Of a DNA stretch of 64,000 nucleotides, positions 18,053 to 27,428 are shown piece by piece. The position numbers were made by a program, and so were the translations under genes. The stretch comes from Massilioclostridium coli (lineage in GTDB: Bacteria > Bacillota > Clostridia > Oscillospirales > Ruminococcaceae): the NCBI RefSeq assembly GCF_900095865.1, contig NZ_FMIZ01000007.1, positions 806,001-870,000 on the forward strand, in the 5' to 3' direction. The notes beneath the pieces were generated by a model. The model made no database searches, was not told the origin of the DNA, and saw only the letters and a list, made by a program, of their open reading frames with translations. Each line of letters opens with the position of its first letter. The first letter of the stretch is position 1.

Positions 18053-19057
18053 ATGAAAACAATCGAACAAATGGTAGCTAGCTTTCAAAAGCTGTTTTCT
18101 TCCAAAGAGGCAATGGAACACTTTGATGAGAGGCAGAAAAAAGCAGTAGATTATATTAAAAAGCATGAAGTTGCCCCAAATAACCAATGGAAAGAAAAAG
18201 AAATTAAGGTATTTCCCCATCCATATTATCCCCATCAAAAGGATTACATATATTTTCATCGGCATCATTGTTTTGAGTTGGTTTATGTATATCAGGGGAC
18301 AGCAACAAACTATTTTGCTAACTCCAAACTGGTGTTAAACAAAGGGGATGCCCTTTTGCTCAACCCTAATATTGGGCACCATCTTTGTGTAAATAGCATT
18401 GATGATGTGGTATTTAACATCCAAATTACCAAAGAGGCGTTCGACCAGTCTTTTTTGCAACTTTTATCTGACAATAAACTGTTTTCCGACTTTTTTATGG
18501 ATTACCTTTATCAAATCAATCAATTAAATGATTTTATGTACTGCCCTTATGATCCGGAAAACGATATTGCTATTCCAATAAAGGGAGTTGTAGAGGAATT
18601 TTTTAACGACCAAATTGGACATGAAACCATGATCAAATTTTATTTGGCAATCGCTTTTCGAAAAATAGCCCGGAGCTATTTTACGAAAATGGAGTTACAG
18701 CAATCTTCTCAGGAACATCAGAAAAAAATATTTTCTATTTTATCCTATCTGAATCAACATTATCACACAGCCACATTGCCAGAAGTTGCGGAGCAGTTCC
18801 ATTATTCTGAAAAATACCTTTCCCGCTTGATTAAAAAGGCGACAGGAAAGACCTTTAATGAAATTATTATTACGAACAAATTGAATGAAGCACAGGAACT
18901 TTTATCAAATAGCAGCTTGTCTGTAGAGGAAATTGCGGTAAAAGTAGGATATTTGAATCCTGCGCCATTTTATAAATTATTTAAAGAACGGTATGGTGTC
19001 ACGCCAGCGCATTTTCGAAAAGAACAACAGCAAAAAAATAATATTCCATTGCAATAA
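18053..19057 (+). CDS. AraC-family transcriptional regulator
   Basis: 334 residues. The N-terminal half has a cupin-like sugar-binding domain (about 55-170, with HHCFELVYVYQG). The C-terminal 100 residues hold the two AraC helix-turn-helix motifs: LPEVAEQFHYSEKYLSRLIKK, and the conserved second motif VEEIAVKVGYLNPAPFYKLFK ending VTPAHFRKE. The ATG at 18053 follows AGGAG. The gene is divergent from the GH78 rhamnosidase across 136 bases, so it probably activates that gene in response to rhamnose or a rhamnosylated sugar. The ligand is inferred from context only. Confidence 0.9.
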   Translation: MKTIEQMVASFQKLFSSKEAMEHFDERQKKAVDYIKKHEVAPNNQWKEKEIKVFPHPYYPHQKDYIYFHRHHCFELVYVYQGTATNYFANSKLVLNKGDALLLNPNIGHHLCVNSIDDVVFNIQITKEAFDQSFLQLLSDNKLFSDFFMDYLYQINQLNDFMYCPYDPENDIAIPIKGVVEEFFNDQIGHETMIKFYLAIAFRKIARSYFTKMELQQSSQEHQKKIFSILSYLNQHYHTATLPEVAEQFHYSEKYLSRLIKKATGKTFNEIIITNKLNEAQELLSNSSLSVEEIAVKVGYLNPAPFYKLFKERYGVTPAHFRKEQQQKNNIPLQ

Positions 19058-19193
19058 TATTCCAGGAAAAAATTGTGGGATGGGTTACAATTTGAACAAT
19101 AGTTTCATCTGTTGCGTTTAAAGAGATTAGCTGGGATATTTGATATCACCAACTTAATTTAGTAGAACAACCATTCCTGTAGGAGGAAGCTTT

Positions 19194-20405
19194 ATGAAAA
19201 AAATAGCGATGTTTACGATGGGTACAAGAGGAGATGTACAGCCATACATATACCTTGCACAGGAACTGGTTCAACATGGATGTGAAGTTTTACTAGGCTC
19301 CCACCCATGCTGGAAAAACTTGATAGAATCTTCCGGTGTCAAATTTATACCGATTGGTCCAGATATAGATATTGAAAAAGAAGCAGCAATTATCCGAGGG
19401 AAAAATAAGAACCCTGCCCTCAGTATGTTAAAAACCATGCGGTTTGTATTCAAAATTGTGGAACAATCTTCAAGAGAAGTCTATCAAGCATCTATTGGAA
19501 AAGACCTTATCATTGTTTCCCATTCCCAGATGGGAGCTACCGAAGCGGAAGTTTTAAATATTCCAATCGTAAATGTTACTCTCCAAACAGAGATGATACC
19601 ACAGGCACGAAAGCCGAAAACATTCATGGATAGAGTATTTGGCGGTTTTATCGCAAAGCAAATTGCGAAACCCTATAATAAAATCAGAAAACAATATGGT
19701 TTAAAACCTGCCAAGGACATTGGTAAAATAATGTCTAAACAACTGGATTTAATCCCCATTAGTACTTATGTAAAACAGCGCAATCCTTACTGGGAACCGC
19801 AACATATCCTCACTGGCTTTTGGTATCAGGAAGCAAAAGGATATGAACCAGATGAAAAACTGCGAGAATTCCTGAAATCTGGAGAAAAGCCAATTCTTTT
19901 AGCCCTTGGTGCAATGTCGTTTGAAGATAAAGCAGAAACTGCAAAATTAGACGCTTTTGTCAAAGCTTTTGAAAAATGTGGTGAGAGGGCAATGATTCAA
20001 GGATTTCAAAAAACATTAAAAGAATATAAGCTGCCAGACACAATGATTGCAGTGGGTTCTATTCCTCATAGTTATTTATTCCAAAAGTGTAAAATGGTTG
20101 TACATCATTGTGGTTTTGGAACGGCGGCAGCTACGTTAATCTATGGCGTTCCATCCATACCTGTGCCACATGTCCTCGACCAGATTGGGTTTGCCAACAT
20201 CCTTTTTAATCTTGGGGTAGCATGTAAACCTTTGGACGGAAAGCATATTAGGGAGCAAGACGTAATTTGTAGTATCCATGATATGGAAAACCATTATCAG
20301 GAACGGCTGCAAACAGCCCAAGAACTATCCGAAAAAATAAGGGAAGAACATGGGCTGCAATCTGCGGTAAAATTGATCTTAGAAACAATGAATCATGAAA
20401 AATGA
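19194..20405 (+). CDS. UGT-like glycosyltransferase (GT1/GT28 fold)
   Basis: 403 residues, two Rossmann-like halves of the GT-B fold. The N-terminal MFTMGTRGDVQPYIYLAQEL is typical of sterol/macrolide UDP-glycosyltransferases. The C-terminal donor-binding segment has HHCGFGTAAATLIYGVPSI (near 303-321), with the conserved His and Gly residues, and DQIGFANILFNLGV. Members move a sugar from a nucleotide donor to a lipid, antibiotic or other hydrophobic acceptor. AGGAGGAAGCTTT precedes the ATG. It stands alone, with a terminator after it. The acceptor is unknown. Confidence 0.88.
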   Translation: MKKIAMFTMGTRGDVQPYIYLAQELVQHGCEVLLGSHPCWKNLIESSGVKFIPIGPDIDIEKEAAIIRGKNKNPALSMLKTMRFVFKIVEQSSREVYQASIGKDLIIVSHSQMGATEAEVLNIPIVNVTLQTEMIPQARKPKTFMDRVFGGFIAKQIAKPYNKIRKQYGLKPAKDIGKIMSKQLDLIPISTYVKQRNPYWEPQHILTGFWYQEAKGYEPDEKLREFLKSGEKPILLALGAMSFEDKAETAKLDAFVKAFEKCGERAMIQGFQKTLKEYKLPDTMIAVGSIPHSYLFQKCKMVVHHCGFGTAAATLIYGVPSIPVPHVLDQIGFANILFNLGVACKPLDGKHIREQDVICSIHDMENHYQERLQTAQELSEKIREEHGLQSAVKLILETMNHEK

Positions 20406-20427
20406 AAAAGAAGTAAAAGGCCATAAG

Positions 20428-20475
20428 AAAAACCTTTTCACAACAACAAAAAGCATGTTTGGTGAAAAGGTTTTT
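20428..20475. terminator. Bidirectional intrinsic terminator
   Basis: AAAAACCTTTTCAC (20428-20441) and GTGAAAAGGTTTTT (20462-20475) form a 14-bp stem with a 20-base loop. It lies between two convergent genes and can serve both. Confidence 0.8.
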
Positions 20476-20495
20476 AATGATATGAAAAAAGATCT

Positions 20496-20969
20496 TTAAT
20501 TGAGTATCCATACCCCTAAATTTAAATAGCCAGCAAAGCTGACCCAGATGAGGTAGGGGAGTTGTAGCCATGCAGCCCATTTACTCTGTTTGGCAAAAAG
20601 CAAAATCATTATAAGAATCAGAATCCATAGTATTACCAGCCAGATAAACGCAAATAAAAAAGCTTGTGCGTTGAAGAAAATCAAACTCCAGCAGAAATTA
20701 AAAAATAATTGCGCAATATAAACCAATAATGTTCTGGTTTTTAAACGCTGTGGCCCATCTATCGTTAAAATACGGGCAATGCCAATTCCCATAAGAAGAT
20801 AAAGAATGGACCAAACAATTGGAAATACTAGATTAGGAGGTGTCAGTGGAGGTTTGATGATGTTAGCATCATAAGCATTGATTCCATCCCGTATCAGTAA
20901 ACCAGAAATTCCACCTACTAATAAGGTGAAAACAATCGAGAATAAATAAATTTTTGTTGTTTTTTTCAT
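20496..20969 (-). CDS. tspO: TspO/MBR family membrane protein
   Basis: 157 residues with five membrane helices and the family hallmarks KPPLTPPNLVFPIVWSILY near residues 37-55 and an aromatic-rich fourth helix (NFCWSLIFF). TspO proteins are bacterial relatives of the mitochondrial translocator protein; they bind porphyrins and have been linked to tetrapyrrole breakdown or stress signalling. GGGGGG lies just before the ATG at 20969. It is a single gene, convergent with the glycosyltransferase. Confidence 0.9.
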   Translation of the reverse strand: MKKTTKIYLFSIVFTLLVGGISGLLIRDGINAYDANIIKPPLTPPNLVFPIVWSILYLLMGIGIARILTIDGPQRLKTRTLLVYIAQLFFNFCWSLIFFNAQAFLFAFIWLVILWILILIMILLFAKQSKWAAWLQLPYLIWVSFAGYLNLGVWILN

Positions 20970-21196
20970 TTATAACCCCCCTTTATTGGTGTTTTAGTAA
21001 ATTGTTTTGGCTTCTAATTTTAATATATGAAAAATCATAAAAAACATTCTTCTTTGTATGTTGCATTACATCAGAGGTCAATAAAAAAGGAATTATAACA
21101 TCCACAAAATATCATGATATCTGTTCTATTAATCGTGTTGTTTTTAACCCAAGATAAAGCATTATGGAACAAATTTGCTCGATTGCATTACTACAT

Positions 21197-21225
21197 AAAA
21201 AGGCATCGTTTTAAACGATGCCTTT
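21197..21225. terminator. Intrinsic terminator of the GH127 gene
   Basis: AAAAGGCATCGTTT and AAACGATGCCTTTT form a near-perfect palindrome with A/T tails. It lies 25 bases past the leftward arabinofuranosidase stop and would work on both strands. Confidence 0.85.
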
Positions 21226-21250
21226 TTGCCTTATTCAATTGTGTAAGATG

Positions 21251-24200
21251 TTATTTTTTCTTACGAGTAAGCAATAATGCTGCACCAGCTAAAGTGATCA
21301 CTGCTAAGCCTGCAATTGGAGCAAAATCTCCTGTTTTTGCTGCGTTTGCTTTTGGTGTGGTAGATTCTTGTCCTGTTTGTGTACCGTCTGCATGATTATT
21401 TTCGGCTGGTGTTTCTACTGTTACCAACCCTTTCATTGCTTCTTGTACTCTTGTTGCTGCTGCATCTACTTCCTCTTGGCTTGCGTTTTCATCCGCCATC
21501 ACTTCGTTTGCTTCTGCTACTGCTGCTTGCAGTATTCCATAGCTTTCTGCTGTGTAGCTGCTTCCATCAATTTCTCCTGCTACCTTTATTACAGTTTCCA
21601 AAATTGATTTGTCCGCTTTGAATCGCAGTTGCAACATTCCGCTTAACAGTTCATCGATCGCTGCGTTTATTTCTTCCTGTGTCGCATTGGCATTCTCATA
21701 GACTTCTTGTGCTTTTTCTTGAATCCCTGCAAATACTTCCCATGTTGCTGGGGTGTATTCTTCTTTTTGGTATCCTGCACATTCGTCTAACAGTGCTTTT
21801 AACTGGCTCTTGTCTGCCAGTTTTTCCAATGCTTCGTAGGCTGCTTTCAGGTCATTGTATGCTTTGTCAATTTCCTTCTGCATTGCTTCTTCATCTGCCA
21901 ATACCGTTTCAGCATTTGCCAATGCTGTTTTGAAGTTTTCTTTCGCTGCTCCATCACGGTATTGGCTCAGGTCGGTGTCTTTTACCTGGTTATACAGTTC
22001 CTGTAAGGCTGTCTTGTCACCTTTTTGGAATCCTAGCTTATGGATTTCTTTCAGCAAGGTTTGCCATGCAGTGTTTACTTCTTCCTGGGTTGCGGATGGG
22101 TTATCATATACATTCTGTGCTTCTTCCAATGCTTTGTCAAAGCTTTGTTGCACTGATGGAATCGCATTGTTGTATTCATCTGTTTCTTTCAGACGGTTTG
22201 CTTCTGCAATTACCTTTTCCAGGATGGTTTTGTCCACTTCTCCTATTGGTTTTTTCTCCAGTGCTTCATAGGACGCTTTCAGGTTGTTATACGCTGTTTC
22301 CACATCTTTTACCAATGCGTTTTCGTCATCCAAGACCTCTTTTGCTGCTTCCAGTGCTGTCTTGAAGTTCTCTTTTGTTTCCCCATCTAGGTATTGATCC
22401 AGATCCGTATCTTTTACCTGATCGTATAACGCTTGCAGTTCTGTTTTATCCCCTGCTTGTTTGTTCAGGTTTTGGATTTGTTCGATCATTTCCGCATATG
22501 CCTGGTTTACTTCTTCCTGACTTGCGTTTGGATCATTATACACTGCTTGTGCTTCTTCCAGTGCCTTGTTATAGCTTTCTTTTACTGCTGGAATCACATT
22601 TTTGTATTCATCTGTGTCCTTCTTCGCAATTGCCTGTTCTATAACATATTGCAGGATATGCTTATCCACTGGTTTTTTCTCCAATGCGTCAAATGCTGCC
22701 TGCAAGCTGGTTACAGCGTTGTTGATTTCATCTTGGGTAGCGGTATCACTTCCCAATAATGTAGCTGCTTTTTCCAGTTCCGCTTTAAAAGTATCTTTTG
22801 CGCTGCCATCTTTATACTGGCTTAAATCCGTATCTTTCAGGCTATTGTACAGGTTTTCCAATGCGGATTTGTCCACTGTTGGTGTTTCTGTGGAAATCAA
22901 TTTCCAGGATTGCATTGGATTTGCAACATCTTCCCATAAATGAATATTATTGCTATCACCAGCTTCAGAGACCAAACAATGATTCACTTTGCTAGCAATG
23001 GTAATGTAACCTTGTTGGGTACTAAATACATTCCATAATTGATTGTCAGCACCGGTATTGTCCTGTACAAGAACATTGGCACCATTGCTAGAAGAAGCTG
23101 ATGTATCATATGCTAATACTTTTCCGGTAGCTGGGTTCACAATCTGGTAATACTCGCCAGATTTTTGGAATTTCCAAATCTGGTTATCTGGAATAGGGTC
23201 GGTTAATTCTGTACCCCGTTCCACATTATTGTTGCTCAGGGTAACAGACATCATCAAACCACTGTTTTTGCTTTCCAAACCATATTCTACGCCTTCTGTA
23301 ATGCCAGTATCCATCGCCGTTTGCAGCCATGTCGCATAACGGGAATTGTTATCCCAGGTTTGTCCAGCAGAGGCGTAATCCATGACAGTAAAGGAACCAC
23401 CATCTGTTGTAGCAACGGAGAATGCCATATTACATGGTACTTCAGTGTCAACTGGAGTAACTATTGCAAAACCGTCTTTATCTGTGGCAATAGAGACTGG
23501 CATGTCAATATTTTCCCCAAACCGAACATCTCTTGCCAATGTAATAGGGCCACGTTGTAACGCAACTTTACCAACACCCTTTAAATCATTGATAATACGG
23601 GTACGCATATCAAGGGTGAGTTCAATGGTATCTCCAGCAGTCCATTCACGGTTGATTATAGCGTACTCTCCAGGTGTTGCCGTTATTGTTTCACCGTTTA
23701 CAGTTAAAGTAGTTTCGTTACTCCATGTTGGAATACGCAGAGAAACAGCAAATTGTTCTGCTTGTTCTGGGGTAACTGTAATTTTAATAGTTCCTTCTTT
23801 TGGATAAACAGTGTCAACCGCAAACTCTACGGCTTTTCCGGATGGTGTTACTGCCTGAAGGGAACCTGGATTGTAAAGATTAAATACCACTCCTGATTCG
23901 GTGGTAAGAAGCTGCATATATGGTAGTAAACCAGTTCCAGAATCACCATTTGCAGAACAGCAGCTTCCAATTGGTTGTCCATCCGCTACTGAAAAAATTG
24001 CGCCACCGCCCGCGTTTAAACGAGTGCCGTTTAGACGGCTGAAATAATCAAATAAGAATGGATAATCAGCTGTTTCCGCACCATACAGCTTCATAGAACC
24101 GATTAGAGCATTATAAGCGGAAAGTTCGATATCATCCGCAATTTTAGCATCTCCAGCCAACCGTAATACTTGGAAGCAGTATTTCATCCAAGTAACGGTA

Positions 24201-25828
24201 ATACAGGTTTCCTGCATATGCTGGATACTGGAGTCTGTCTGGTTCACTGCCATATGGTTCCATTGTTCTTCTCCACCTGGATTTGGATAGGGATAATCGC
24301 TGCCAGAGCCGGAGCCTCCACCAGAACCAGCTACGGTAAGTTCATTTTCACTTACCAATCGGTAATAGTTTAAGCAGGCAGTGCGGTATTTTTCAATACC
24401 GGTAACACGGTAATATTCCACCAGCCCTTCAAAGCAAGAAGTGAGCTCATACGCTTTGGTTTGGTTGGTCATATATTCACTTGGCAGTTTTTCACCTTCG
24501 ATTGCCAGATCAATCAGATTAATACCCACCCTTGTAAAACCAACGTCTACAATCTCAGTACAAAAGTCCAGATATCTTTGGTATCCGGTCATACGGTACA
24601 GATTCACCATTGGTTCCAGAATGGATGCAGAGGATAGTCCATTCCAGTCTCCTGTTTCTACAACTGGTGTTTTCCCCTCTGACTTTGGTCCAAGGATGGT
24701 CAGCATCTGGTCCGCATGGCGGCATAGGGCTTCCATTACCTGGTTGCTTAGCTCTTCCTCTTTGCTGATTTCTAGGAAGGATTCCAGTCCCAGCATTACG
24801 TATTTACGATTCCAGATATCACGGGTACCCAACTCGTTATCAGTGGCATTGGAGCTAATCCTTCCACTTGGTTCCTGAGTAGTGAGCAGGTCACGAACAG
24901 TATCCTCAATCATTTTGTATAATTCTTCGTCCTGGGTATAGGCGTAGGTGAAGCAAGCGCCACGTACATATTTGCCCCAGAACTCACCACGCCAGTTTTG
25001 CCATGTTTCAGGGTTGGTGTCCTGTTTATAGCGGAATGGGTCAACTAGGCGTTTCCAGTCCAGTTTTTTAAGTTCTTCGTTCTGTGTTAACAGTGCCGCT
25101 TTGTCGGTTACCCCTTCTAGTTTGACAGAACCTTCGTCCAGCATAGTTTGCACATCATCTACCTTATTTTCAACTGGTTCAAATGGTTCCAGCGGTTCTA
25201 AGTCGGGGTATCCTGTTCCCTCCACTTTTTCCAGTTTCCAAAGGGTGTTGTCCGAGTTGTTTTCAGCGGTTGCCGCAATATAGTAGCTTCCTTCTGTCCC
25301 TAAATATTCTTTTGAAGTGGAAGAAAGATACTGTGGTTTATCATAAGTAGAAGCATCCTGATTGTAGGTGTTACAGAAAGTGTAATAGCCATCTTCTGTA
25401 CGTTCCATTTCCCAGGTCTGCATTGGGGCAGAATTATTTTCCACACCAACTACATTATTGGCTCCTGGAATATCCTCAAAAGTCTCCCCAGTTTTGTGGA
25501 TACCTACGTTGTTGCCCTCTATACAACTAATGCGATAGCCTTTGCCTCCATTGGGAGCAATCATCCATTTTTGGTTGTTGTTGGAATCAGATTTTTCATT
25601 GGTCACAAGTATATAGATATCTTCCCTTGGTGGGGCGTAACTGGTGTCCAATGTGCGTTCCAAAGTTTGCCCTGTTGCTTTGTTTACCAAATAGTATTGA
25701 GCGGTGGTGTCAAGTACAGAATCATTCTCCTGTGCGGAAGTAGGGATGACAGGAAGCATAGTCGCTGTCATTGCCATCGTCACCAACGTTGCAGCAATCC
25801 GTTTGGAAACAGATTTGAACCTCTTCAT
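21251..25828 (-). CDS. Secreted GH127 beta-L-arabinofuranosidase with ricin-type lectin domains, seven FIVAR modules and wall anchor
   Basis: 1525 residues. A signal peptide (about 1-32) is followed by a ricin-B-like lectin region (about 38-205). The GH127/DUF1680 catalytic domain follows (about 220-800), where the zinc and nucleophile ligands of this family are visible as ETC near 538 and the CC pair in GSCCSANG near 622. A second ricin-type domain (about 855-990) carries repeated NQIWKF and NQLWNV motifs, and seven FIVAR-type modules span about 995-1470. The protein ends NAAKTGD, a hydrophobic helix and RKKK. The enzyme should release L-arabinofuranose from plant arabinans or hydroxyproline-linked glycans at the cell surface. 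GGAGGAAAACC precedes the ATG. It sits 8 kb from a GH78 enzyme with the same C-terminal cassette. Confidence 0.92.
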   Translation of the reverse strand: MKRFKSVSKRIAATLVTMAMTATMLPVIPTSAQENDSVLDTTAQYYLVNKATGQTLERTLDTSYAPPREDIYILVTNEKSDSNNNQKWMIAPNGGKGYRISCIEGNNVGIHKTGETFEDIPGANNVVGVENNSAPMQTWEMERTEDGYYTFCNTYNQDASTYDKPQYLSSTSKEYLGTEGSYYIAATAENNSDNTLWKLEKVEGTGYPDLEPLEPFEPVENKVDDVQTMLDEGSVKLEGVTDKAALLTQNEELKKLDWKRLVDPFRYKQDTNPETWQNWRGEFWGKYVRGACFTYAYTQDEELYKMIEDTVRDLLTTQEPSGRISSNATDNELGTRDIWNRKYVMLGLESFLEISKEEELSNQVMEALCRHADQMLTILGPKSEGKTPVVETGDWNGLSSASILEPMVNLYRMTGYQRYLDFCTEIVDVGFTRVGINLIDLAIEGEKLPSEYMTNQTKAYELTSCFEGLVEYYRVTGIEKYRTACLNYYRLVSENELTVAGSGGGSGSGSDYPYPNPGGEEQWNHMAVNQTDSSIQHMQETCITVTWMKYCFQVLRLAGDAKIADDIELSAYNALIGSMKLYGAETADYPFLFDYFSRLNGTRLNAGGGAIFSVADGQPIGSCCSANGDSGTGLLPYMQLLTTESGVVFNLYNPGSLQAVTPSGKAVEFAVDTVYPKEGTIKITVTPEQAEQFAVSLRIPTWSNETTLTVNGETITATPGEYAIINREWTAGDTIELTLDMRTRIINDLKGVGKVALQRGPITLARDVRFGENIDMPVSIATDKDGFAIVTPVDTEVPCNMAFSVATTDGGSFTVMDYASAGQTWDNNSRYATWLQTAMDTGITEGVEYGLESKNSGLMMSVTLSNNNVERGTELTDPIPDNQIWKFQKSGEYYQIVNPATGKVLAYDTSASSSNGANVLVQDNTGADNQLWNVFSTQQGYITIASKVNHCLVSEAGDSNNIHLWEDVANPMQSWKLISTETPTVDKSALENLYNSLKDTDLSQYKDGSAKDTFKAELEKAATLLGSDTATQDEINNAVTSLQAAFDALEKKPVDKHILQYVIEQAIAKKDTDEYKNVIPAVKESYNKALEEAQAVYNDPNASQEEVNQAYAEMIEQIQNLNKQAGDKTELQALYDQVKDTDLDQYLDGETKENFKTALEAAKEVLDDENALVKDVETAYNNLKASYEALEKKPIGEVDKTILEKVIAEANRLKETDEYNNAIPSVQQSFDKALEEAQNVYDNPSATQEEVNTAWQTLLKEIHKLGFQKGDKTALQELYNQVKDTDLSQYRDGAAKENFKTALANAETVLADEEAMQKEIDKAYNDLKAAYEALEKLADKSQLKALLDECAGYQKEEYTPATWEVFAGIQEKAQEVYENANATQEEINAAIDELLSGMLQLRFKADKSILETVIKVAGEIDGSSYTAESYGILQAAVAEANEVMADENASQEEVDAAATRVQEAMKGLVTVETPAENNHADGTQTGQESTTPKANAAKTGDFAPIAGLAVITLAGAALLLTRKKK

Positions 25829-26000
25829 CTCTTGGTTTTCCTCCTTTTCAACTGAGTTAAAAGGCTGTAGTTTCCGTCACAAATACCTCCTTATTTCCAA
25901 ATTCAGCCTTCCATAACAATTATACAATAACCATTAAAATAATCAATAGTATTGAATGTATTTTAGGATAATTAACAGATATTTTTAGCGAAAAGGGTAA

Positions 26001-26585
26001 TTAGGTTGCAATTGTTGGCTCTAACAAACCAAGGTAACCAGCAACAAGCCCTAAACCAGCGGATAGAAGGATAATCCAAATAGGATGAAATTTTTTCCAT
26101 TGGAGAAAAAGCATTAGCGTAAAAATTACCAAGGAGCAGAGAAAAGCAGGGGAGAGGAATACGGTCCAGTAAAATCCATCCGGAAAAAATACAGTCTGCC
26201 CAATCGATAGGAGGGATGCGGCAATTAATCCAACTACAGCTGGTTTTAATCCAGACAAACAGCCTTTTACCAAGCTGCTGTTTTGGAATTTTTTTAAGCA
26301 TCTGGCAATGATTAAAATGATTACAAAAGAGGGTAGGACAACCCCAATTGTGGCAAAACATGCTCCCAAAAAACCTCCCGTTTCCGTACCCACATAGGTA
26401 GCAATATTTACAGCGAATGGTCCAGGAGTGCTTTCACTTACCGCAATAAAATTAACCAAATCCTGCAATGCCATCCAGCCTTTTTGCTGTACCTCTGCCT
26501 GAATGAAAGGAAGCATAGCATATCCGCCTCCAAACGTAAATGCACCGATTTTAAAAAATGTAAAAAACAATTCCCAATATATCAT
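26001..26585 (-). CDS. Chromate transporter family protein, second half
   Basis: 194 residues, one CHR domain (PF02417) with about six helices and the family motifs KIGAFTFGGGYAMLPFIQ near residues 11-28 and SESTPGPFAVNIATYVG near 52-68. Short CHR proteins come in adjacent pairs that form a heterodimeric anion transporter. The partner starts upstream at 27139, and this start codon overlaps its stop (ATGA at 26585-26582). I chose the ATG at 26585 although the frame is open further. The real substrate in an anaerobe may be sulfate or another oxyanion rather than chromate. Confidence 0.88.
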   Translation of the reverse strand: MIYWELFFTFFKIGAFTFGGGYAMLPFIQAEVQQKGWMALQDLVNFIAVSESTPGPFAVNIATYVGTETGGFLGACFATIGVVLPSFVIILIIARCLKKFQNSSLVKGCLSGLKPAVVGLIAASLLSIGQTVFFPDGFYWTVFLSPAFLCSLVIFTLMLFLQWKKFHPIWIILLSAGLGLVAGYLGLLEPTIAT

Positions 26586-27139
26586 TTTATCCTCCTTTTG
26601 GAGAACAAGCAAAACAGAATCCCTGCTATACCACATCCCAGAATAACAAAGATTACATTGACCTGTGCAAATGCTACCAGAATAAAAGCAGTTAACATAA
26701 TCAGATAAGAAAATAAATGCTTTGGCGCCTGGCGATACATTGAAAATAGTGCATTGGCAATTAAGGCGAGGACGCCAGCTCGAATTCCTTGGAAGGCATA
26801 TTGAAGTGGTTTTATTGTTCCAAATTGCCGCAATAGAAATGAAACGAGGAGAATTACCAAAAAAGAAGGCAGGATAACCCCAACAGTGGCAAGAAATGCC
26901 CCTATTACTCCGGATGTTTGATATCCCACAAAAGTAGCGGAATTGATGGCAATTGGCCCTGGGGTGGATTCTGCGATTGCTACAATATCCAGGATATCCG
27001 CATCTGTAAGCCATTTTTGTTTTTCAACTACTTCTTTTTGGATTAAGGGAATCATAGCATATCCACCCCCAAAGGTGAATGCCCCAATTTTTAAAAATGT
27101 TGTAAAAAGACGAAGTAATTTTTTTGTGTCCCGTGCCAT
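26582..27139 (-). CDS. Chromate transporter family protein, first half
   Basis: 185 residues, one CHR domain with the motifs KIGAFTFGGGYAMIPLIQ near residues 17-34 and AESTPGPIAINSATFVG near 57-73. It is translationally coupled to a second CHR protein through a four-base overlap. The ribosome site GGAGGGAAC precedes the ATG at 27139. It is divergent from a LysR regulator across 289 bases that include inverted repeats, the normal arrangement for LysR control. Transport of chromate is assumed from the family name only. Confidence 0.88.
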   Translation of the reverse strand: MARDTKKLLRLFTTFLKIGAFTFGGGYAMIPLIQKEVVEKQKWLTDADILDIVAIAESTPGPIAINSATFVGYQTSGVIGAFLATVGVILPSFLVILLVSFLLRQFGTIKPLQYAFQGIRAGVLALIANALFSMYRQAPKHLFSYLIMLTAFILVAFAQVNVIFVILGCGIAGILFCLFSKRRIK

Positions 27140-27174
27140 ATGTTCCCTCCATTAGTTATTTAGCATCTGTGGTG

Positions 27175-27236
27175 AAAATTAAATTTACGATTGTTACCTC
27201 TCCGAATCTCTTTTCCGAAAGGGATAATTTAATTTT
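27175..27236 (-). ncRNA. Candidate structured leader upstream of the chromate transporter pair
   Basis: An outer perfect 11-bp pair AAAATTAAATT (27175-27185) with AATTTAATTTT (27226-27236) encloses an inner hairpin. Read leftward, that hairpin is ATCCCTTT-CGGA-AAAGAGAT with one mismatch, and it is followed by a purine-rich GGAGAGGTAAC strand. It lies 36 bases from the start codon. I do not recognise a known riboswitch. It could also be a LysR binding region. Confidence 0.35.
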
Positions 27237-27373
27237 ACAAAAAATTCTCCCAATAAAGCTTTTATCTTTCAAAAATACGGTAACACCATATGTTGTTTTG
27301 TGATCGCTTTACTGATATGCTAAATCTAAAATTATCTACTATTTTTAGTATAGTGCCAGTATTTTCATAAATC

Positions 27374-27406
27374 AATTATTATGTTATTATAGTAATTATA
27401 ATAATT
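27374..27406. promoter_or_regulatory. Inverted repeat, candidate LysR operator
   Basis: AATTATTAT (27374-27382) and ATAATAATT (27398-27406) are perfect 9-bp arms with a 15-base spacer, ending about 22 bases before the LysR start codon. This fits autoregulation by a LysR tetramer. The AT-richness lowers confidence. Confidence 0.4.
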
Positions 27407-27428
27407 TTATTATGAATTGGTGATTGTA

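Noticed and set aside
21368-22765. Long hydrophobic frames rich in Cys and Leu on the forward strand over the FIVAR region
   Set aside because: They are reverse-strand shadows of the repeated helical modules and have no start signals.
26586-27014. Extended N-terminal reading of the second chromate transporter half
   Set aside because: The added residues overlap the first half in another frame, look non-biological and the ATG at 26585 has the normal four-base overlap.
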